A stretch of DNA of 64,000 nt, from the NCBI GenBank assembly GCA_019321725.1, contig CM033111.1:7936001-8000000 (forward strand), written 5' to 3'. The stretch comes from Paulownia fortunei (lineage: Eukaryota; Streptophyta; Magnoliopsida; Lamiales; Paulowniaceae). Below the pieces are notes generated by a model. The model was given only the letters and a program-made list of their open reading frames with translations. It was not told the origin of the DNA and did no database searches. The position numbers and the translations under genes were made by a program. Shown one piece after another: positions 58,350 through 64,000 of the stretch (within the stretch, counting starts at the first letter, position 1; each line of letters begins with the position of its first letter).

Positions 58350-59336
58350 ATGTCATCGGAGGATTTGAGGCTAAGACTTGAGCAAATTCATATTAATTTG
58401 AACACACCGCTGCCATTATTACCACCATTTCCACCTATACCTTCAATCAATTCACCACCTAAGCTCGAGTTTGAAGCTCTTCCTCATACTTTTGAAACTC
58501 CTCATCAACCTAAAACCATTGAAATGGCACATAATCATAGAACATTGAAAGAGTTGGCTGCTCCTAATTTAGAGAATCAGCCATTGTGTATCACCTATCC
58601 CAACTTGGAAGCTGGCTTTGAACTCAAATATGGGATGATTCATCTTTTGCCCACATTCCATGGTTTTGCAGGTGAAGATCGAAATAAACACTTGAAGGAA
58701 TTTTATGTCATGTGCTCTAGTATGAAATCGACCGGCATTTCAGAAGAAAACATCAAGCTCATTGCCTTTCCTTTTTCTTTGGCAGATTCGGCAAAGGAGT
58801 GGCTTTATTATCTACTATCTGGCATGATTACCACATGGAAAGAAATGCGAAGGGTGTTTCTTGAGAGGTATTTTCCATTATCCAAGGCAGAGAACACCAG
58901 AAAAGAAATATGTGGGATTCAACAATACAATGGGGAATCTCTCTATGAGTATTGGGAAAGATTTAAGAAGTTGTGTGCTAGTTGTCCTCATCATCAAATC
59001 AGTGATCAACTTCTCATTCAATATTTCTATGAGGGGCTTATGCCAATAGAAAGAAGCATGATTGATGCTGCAAGTGGAGAGGCTTTAGTTGACAAGACAC
59101 CCAAGGCAGCAAGGAATCTAATTGCAAATATGGCTGTAAATTCTCAACAATTCATCACTCGCAATGATCCATCGCCGCCACCTAAGAGTGTCAATGAGGT
59201 CAACACATCACTTCTTGAACAAAAACTCTCACACCTCACCTTTTTAGTACAACAAATAGCTGTAGGGCAACAAGTTGAAACATGTGGAGTATGTTGCATG
59301 GTAGGGCATCCCATGGATTTATGTCTATCCCTCTAA
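58350..59336 (+). CDS. Gypsy E gag polyprotein, open frame (328 aa)
   Basis: The frame runs uninterrupted from ATG 58350 (MSSEDLRLRL) to TAA 59334-59336. Residues 15-45 are proline-rich. The retrotransposon gag core occupies about residues 95-260 (GMIHLLPTFHGFAGEDRNKH, AKEWLYYLL, ERYFPLSKAENTRKEI, YEYWERFKKLCASCPHH and IQYFYEGL). Near the C-terminus CGVCCMVGHPMDLC is a complete CX2CX4HX4C zinc knuckle. In related elements gag and pol form one long frame, so this is probably a truncated polyprotein ended by the TAA. The role would be capsid assembly and RNA binding. Further upstream the frame is also open without an ATG. It is the best-preserved coding part of E. Confidence 0.8.
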   Translation: MSSEDLRLRLEQIHINLNTPLPLLPPFPPIPSINSPPKLEFEALPHTFETPHQPKTIEMAHNHRTLKELAAPNLENQPLCITYPNLEAGFELKYGMIHLLPTFHGFAGEDRNKHLKEFYVMCSSMKSTGISEENIKLIAFPFSLADSAKEWLYYLLSGMITTWKEMRRVFLERYFPLSKAENTRKEICGIQQYNGESLYEYWERFKKLCASCPHHQISDQLLIQYFYEGLMPIERSMIDAASGEALVDKTPKAARNLIANMAVNSQQFITRNDPSPPPKSVNEVNTSLLEQKLSHLTFLVQQIAVGQQVETCGVCCMVGHPMDLCLSL

Positions 59337-60656
59337 GAGAGTTCTATGGAGCAAACAAATATGATTGGTGGTTTTCCAAGTTAACCAAGGCAAAGATATA
59401 ATCATTTCTCCAATACTTATAATAAAGAATGGAAGGATCATCCTAATTTAAGATACGAGAACCAACAACAACAACCTACTCTATTTCAAATGTCAAACTA
59501 ACCACTCGATTGTCACCAATCGAATGTGCAAACACCCTTCCAATCTCCAAAACAATTGGGCGCATACTTGGAGAATCTCATGAAAGCACTTGCTAGTAAT
59601 ACTATGTAATTTCAACAAACCACACAACCCATCTCCAACATATTGAGAATCAAGTAGGGCAAATAGCCACTAGCTTAAGCCGATTGGAAATACAAGGATC
59701 GGGCAAGTTTCCCAACCCATGGTGAATCCTAAGAAAAATGCAAGTGTCATAACTCTTAGAATTAGAAAGCAATTAGAGTCTCTCAGTTTTCCAACAAAAT
59801 GAGTATCCAAAGTGGTTGAGAATGGCGAGTCAAGTAATACCATCCCTTCCTTAGATGATTCTCACTCTTCTACTCATCTACCACCCGTCGTCAAGGAGAA
59901 TCCAAAGTCGCTAATCATTCCTAAACCTCTCTCTCATACTTATATAACACCTCCATCCTTTTCTAGTAGGTTAGCAAAGTTTAAGAAAGAGGAGCAGGAA
60001 AAAAAGATCTTTGAAACTTTTCAAAAAGTAGAGATAAACATCCCTCTTCTTAATATTATTAAACAAATGCCTCGCTACGCCAAGTTTCTCAAGGAACTAT
60101 GCACCAACAAAAGAAAGTTGAGAGGAGATGAAAAAGTGAGTATGGGGGAGAATATTTCAGCAGTTCTTCAAAGGAAGCTTTCTCCAAAGTGCAAGGATCT
60201 GGGCACTTTCACCATCCCTTGTACCATTGGTAACACCAGGTTTGAAAAGTGCATTTTAGATTTAGGTGCATTAATCAATGTCATCCATATACCATTTATA
60301 TTTCTTTAAATCTAGGCCCTGTAGAAGAAACTAGTGTTGTTATTCAATTAGCGGATAGATCAAATGCATACCTTAAAGTAGTTATGGAGGATGTTTTGGT
60401 ACAAGTGAATGAATTGATTTTTCCTGTGAATTTTTATATTCTTGAGATGGAAGATGATAGATTCTTACATCCTTCACCCATTCTCTTAGGGAGACCATTC
60501 CTAAAAATAGCACGAACTAAAATTGATGTTCATGATGGCACATTGTCTATGGAACTTGATGGTGAGATAATTAGATTTACTATTTTTGAAGCTATGAGTT
60601 ATCCTAGTGATGTGCATTCCATTTTTGCAGTTGATATTATTGATTCTATAGCTTAA
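59337..60656 (+). pseudogene. Gypsy E protease-region remnant
   Basis: 59337-59811 is a gag-pol linker broken by stops. 59812-60309 is open (KVEINIPLLNIIKQMPRYAK, then CTIGNTRFEKCILDLGALIN), holding the aspartic-protease DLGA motif. A frameshift near 60300 moves the reading frame, which continues to 60656 (VVIQLADRSNAYLKVVMEDV and PILLGRPFLKIARTKIDVHD). Both halves are recognisable Athila-type protease region. The stop TAA at 60654-60656 ends it. Confidence 0.82.
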
Positions 60657-62483
60657 CAAATGTTTGAATTGACTAGCAATGATAGATTGGATGTTGCATT
60701 GAGGAACAATCTTTACACGGAGGACTTGAAATAGATAAAGATGGATGTGCAACTAATAGAAAATATGGAGGAAGCAGTGGAAGGATTGGATTCATTTTTA
60801 CAAAATACAAAGTATGATATCTTTTAGATTACTTTGCCATTGACTAATGAAAGACTTTTACCTTCTGTGGTGCAAGCACCTACATTGGAGCTCAAACCAC
60901 TCTTGGAGCATCTTAAATATGTGTATTTGGGCGAGAAAGAAATACTTCCAGTTATTATTGCTAAAGATCTCACTGATATATAAGAGGCTAAGCTTTTTAG
61001 GGTACTCCGTGAGTACAAGATGGCTATTGGATGGACCATTGCTGATATTAAAAAAACTAGCCCGTCTATGTGCATGCACTGAATTTTACTAGAAGAAGGA
61101 TCCAAACCAACGAGGGAGGCCCAAAGGCGATTGAACCCGCCCATGATGGAAGTTGTGAAGAAAGAGATATTAAAGATTCTTAATGTTGGGGTCATCTACC
61201 CCATTTCAGATTACAATTGGGTAAGCCCGGTCCAAGTGGTTCCTAAGAAGTTTGGCATCACTGTAGTATAAAATGATTGTCAAGAGTTAGTACCTCAAAG
61301 AGTTCAAACTGGATGGTGAGTTTGCATTGATTATAGGAAGCTTAACTCTTCTACTCGCAAAAATCATTTTCCTTTACCTTTTATTGATCAAATGCTTGAA
61401 TGATTATCCGATCATACTCATTATTGCTTTCTTGATGGCTACTCAAGGTACAATCAAATCGTCATTGCTCTGGATGATCAAGAGAATACTACCTTTACTT
61501 GCCCATTTGGTACATTTGCCCATCAGCACATGCCATTCGGACTTTGCAGTGCACCGGCCACATTTCAAAGGTGTATGGTGAGCATTTTTTCTGAGTACAT
61601 TGAGAACTTCATAGAGGTATTCATGGATGATTTCAGTGTTTATGGTGATTCATTTGACAAATGCCTAGATAACCTTATACTTGTACTTTAAAGATGCATT
61701 GAAACTAATCTTGTACTCAATTCGGAGAAATGTTATTTTATGGTTGATCAAGGAATAGTGTTTGGGCATATAATCTCTACTAGAGGGATTGAGGTTGATA
61801 AATCTAAGATTGATTTTGTGCATTCCTTACCCCCACCCACAAGTGTTAAGGAGATTCGTTCTTTCCTTGGACATGCAGGTTTTTATCACAGGTTTATTAA
61901 AGATTTCACCAAAATAGCATTTCCCTTGTGTAGATTGCTTCAAAAAGATACGACTTTTGAATTTGATAACAATTACATGACAGCTTTTAGCATGCTCAAG
62001 GAACTTCTCACCTCAACACCTATCATCCAACCACCAAATTGGGAACTTCCTTTTGAACTTATGTGCGATGCAAGTGACTATGTAGTTGGTGCCGTATTGG
62101 GGCAGAGAGTAGGGCGAACTCCTCATGTTATTTACTATGCATTGCGTACTTTAAATGATACCCAACTCAACTATTTTACCACTGAAAAGGAACTTTTGGC
62201 GGTTATTTTTGCTTTAGAAAAAATTTGTTCATATTTGTTTGGTGCAAAAGTAATTATTTATTCCAATCATGCAACCCTCAGGTACTTGCTCACCAAGAAG
62301 GATGCCAAGCCACGACTCATTCGATGGATCCTTTTTATGCAAGAGTTTGACTTGGAAATCAAGGATAAAAAGAGGTCCGAGAACTTGGTTGCGGACCATC
62401 TTAGTAGGTTGGTACACGAGAAAGATGCATTGCCATTAAACGAAGGTTTCCTGGATGAGCAACTTCTAGCAATGAGTGTGACA
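60657..62483 (+). pseudogene. Gypsy E reverse transcriptase and RNase H remnant
   Basis: A linker (60838-61080, with YLGEKEILPVIIAKDL) is followed by RT with several stops (WVSPVQVVPKKFGI, CIDYRKLNSSTRKNHFPLPF, CPFGTFAHQHMPFGLCSAPA). The catalytic FMDD is intact at 61620-61631. From 61740 the frame is open: RT connection ([18 protein letters not shown]) and RNase H ([28 protein letters not shown]). RNase H has [11 protein letters not shown] where the family has YTDH, so one catalytic aspartate is asparagine. It ends with VADHLSRLV and a short linker, and integrase never appears. The last ~15 codons of the frame come from the noncoding 3' block. Confidence 0.87.
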
Positions 62484-63368
62484 ACTTCTAACAAGATGAG
62501 TTTGCAAAAGAAATTTGGGTTGAATTAGAAGATAAGTGTGGTGGAGCTCAAAGAAAGAAGGCAAGAATGGAAAATTATTGAAAAACATATATATACAAAA
62601 AAAAAGAAGAAAGTTGCAAAATATTGAAAAAAAAAAAAAGCTTATTGTGAGTTGCAACTAAAATGGGATATTTCAAAGTTAATGAGAATAATAAAGAAGG
62701 GTCCAACACAATGATATTAGGCCCCAATGTTAAAACTTATGGATTATGAGAATTATTCATTGATGAAATTTATATCTCTCATTTCATGAAGTTTTTAGAA
62801 TTTTTATTGCATTATATCCCTTTCTTTCTTATGCCACACACTACCTATTGGCCCCATTATAACTATTATTTAAGACCTTTTGATTTCATGTGGTGTTTTC
62901 GGTATAGTGGAGATATGTGTCAAAAGAGGAGGAGCCTATGATGTTTTACTCTTTCATTAGACACTAGATGATAGCTTTTGTGAGGTTCTATAGAAATTTA
63001 CTTATTTGAATCATGCATAGTTTCATGACTATTGACAATAGCTATTCACACACACACTTGAGTATAATTGTTGTGGAAGTATATTTGCTTTTGAATAACT
63101 AATAGTTAAATTCAACATTTGTTTGATTTCATTATCATATTACTTTGTTACTCCCTGAGAATTAATCATTAGAAGTTAGAGGTCATAGGTGTTTGTGGGT
63201 ATCACCACTAGAAGTCCTCACGAGACTATAACTTGTCCTCTATGGTCCACTTAAGTGTTTAAAGGCTTTTTGCATGTACTAAATGCAATTCTGATTTTTT
63301 ACAAAAGTAGATTAGTTTAGTTTGTGTTTATGTCCTATTTAAGGTTTGCTCGAGGACAAACAAATGTT
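62484..63368 (+). repeat. Conserved noncoding 3' block of E, PPT deleted
   Basis: It aligns with 53570-54404 of D. Shared phrases include TTGAATTAGAAGATAAGTGTGG (here from 62520, shown in part), GTTGCAACTAAAA, AGGCCCC, TGTGAGGTTCTATAG and TTGCTCGAGGAC. It ends CAAATGTT directly against the LTR; the G-rich part of the polypurine tract seen in D is missing. Confidence 0.72.
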
Positions 63369-64000
63369 TGATAAGTGCATATTTTTATATATTTTATATC
63401 AATCTCTCATTGTATTTCTTGCTTTGTTCTTGTTAATAATAGATTTTTGTTAATGTTTTGTGTGTGATAGGAGTTTGGGAATCAAAAGATTGAAAACGAG
63501 CCAAAATGAAGTTCAAACAAGCATTATTGGGCCAAATTAACAAGGTTCCACTACGGCCATTTTTATATTTTGGGCATAAATTTCTGATCCAAATCCCTAT
63601 AGACCTGATTCTTAGCTTATTGGAAACATAAAAGATATATGTACAACTTTTATGTTGACAACTTTTCCTAATTCAATTTATTTCAAAGAGAAAAATTCAG
63701 TTAAAGGGTCAAACGTGCATTAAAACTTCCACATATGGCAATCTTTATATTTGTGGAATACCTCTCTCCAAAAATCTGATATTGATCGGATTCAAGTGGC
63801 TATAGAAAGCTAACAGATATGAATACAATTGTTATGAAGATACCAAAGCCAATTAATCTTAGAAAGAGGTCAAAAATCAGTTGAAAATGGATGAATAGTG
63901 TCAGACTGCCATTCTGGAGAAGAAGAAAATAATAGCAACGTCGCCTAGGCACCGTGCTTACTGTTCTCTTCAGCACCTAGGCGCTGTCCATTTACAAAAA
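63369..64000 (+). repeat. 3' LTR of Gypsy E (first 632 bp, cut by window end)
   Basis: It starts TGATAAGTGCATATTTTT and matches the 5' LTR from 63418 on. The CCTAGG inverted repeat recurs near 63938-63985 (CGCCTAGGCACC...GCACCTAGGCG) in a more perfect form than in the 5' LTR. Confidence 0.85.

Larger units (their letters stand above)
56330..64000 (+). mobile_element. Athila-like Gypsy element E, 3' end beyond the window
   Basis: The 5' LTR (56330-58219) lacks its first ~48 bp. The tRNA-Asp-type primer site is at 58226 and gag is intact at 58350-59336. Protease, reverse transcriptase and RNase H carry stops and frameshifts up to about 62480. Integrase is missing. The 3' block at 62484-63368 is shared with D. 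The 3' LTR begins at 63369 and runs off the window. The polypurine tract is deleted. Confidence 0.9.

Noticed and set aside
60824..61195. Minus-strand 123-codon open frame
   Set aside because: It is antisense to the reverse transcriptase linker and start of element E and has no motif of its own.

Overview
The window is nuclear DNA of a flowering plant, most likely a eudicot. The evidence is AT-rich intergenic sequence, two spliced genes with GT-AG introns, a plant-type cinnamyl-alcohol-dehydrogenase gene, and dense plant-specific transposable elements (Copia, Athila-like and Ogre-like Gypsy, Mutator-like, hAT-type and other TIR miniatures). I cannot name the species. Only two intact protein-coding genes are supportable. 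Most other sequence is transposon-derived and broken by stops and frameshifts.

Layout. 1-1600: a promoter and pyrimidine-rich leader-like stretch pointing left. 1602-7597: an old complete Copia element (A) with two LTRs. 7598-10137: AT-rich spacer with a cluster of small hairpins. 10138-18500: a Mutator-like element (MULE) with terminal inverted repeats. On the minus strand it carries a decayed MURA transposase, then a decayed plant mobile domain (PMD) gene, and upstream of MURA a ~370-bp AT-rich tandem array. 18501-21840: spacer. 22108-24854: an intact two-exon gene for a 144-residue plant protein, under four TGGGCT boxes. 25376-26168: a TIR miniature element. 26517-30110: minus-strand remnants of a SIRE/Maximus-type Copia (gag and protease only) with LTR and primer-site remnants. 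30639-37372: Copia element B, bounded by a perfect 5-bp target-site duplication. 38326-40014: an intact six-exon CAD-like gene (353 aa). 40849-43425: an hAT-like fragment, spacer and a second TIR miniature. 44280-45660: an Ogre/Tat-type LTR end with primer site, its leader interrupted by a 247-bp hAT-type miniature. 46313-56173: Athila-like Gypsy element D. 56330-64000: related Athila-like element E, cut by the window end.

How the parts relate. The two host genes are separated by about 13.5 kb of transposons and show no functional link. The 144-aa gene has a promoter pattern often seen on nuclear genes for organelle or translation proteins. The CAD-like gene keeps all zinc ligands and the NADP(H) glycine motif. 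None of the elements can be autonomous: A, B, the SIRE remnant and the MULE have many stops, while D lacks reverse transcriptase to integrase and E lacks integrase and its polypurine tract. The most notable unit is the MULE that carries a PMD gene beside its transposase and has hairpin-rich ends. D and E share a strikingly conserved noncoding 3' block.
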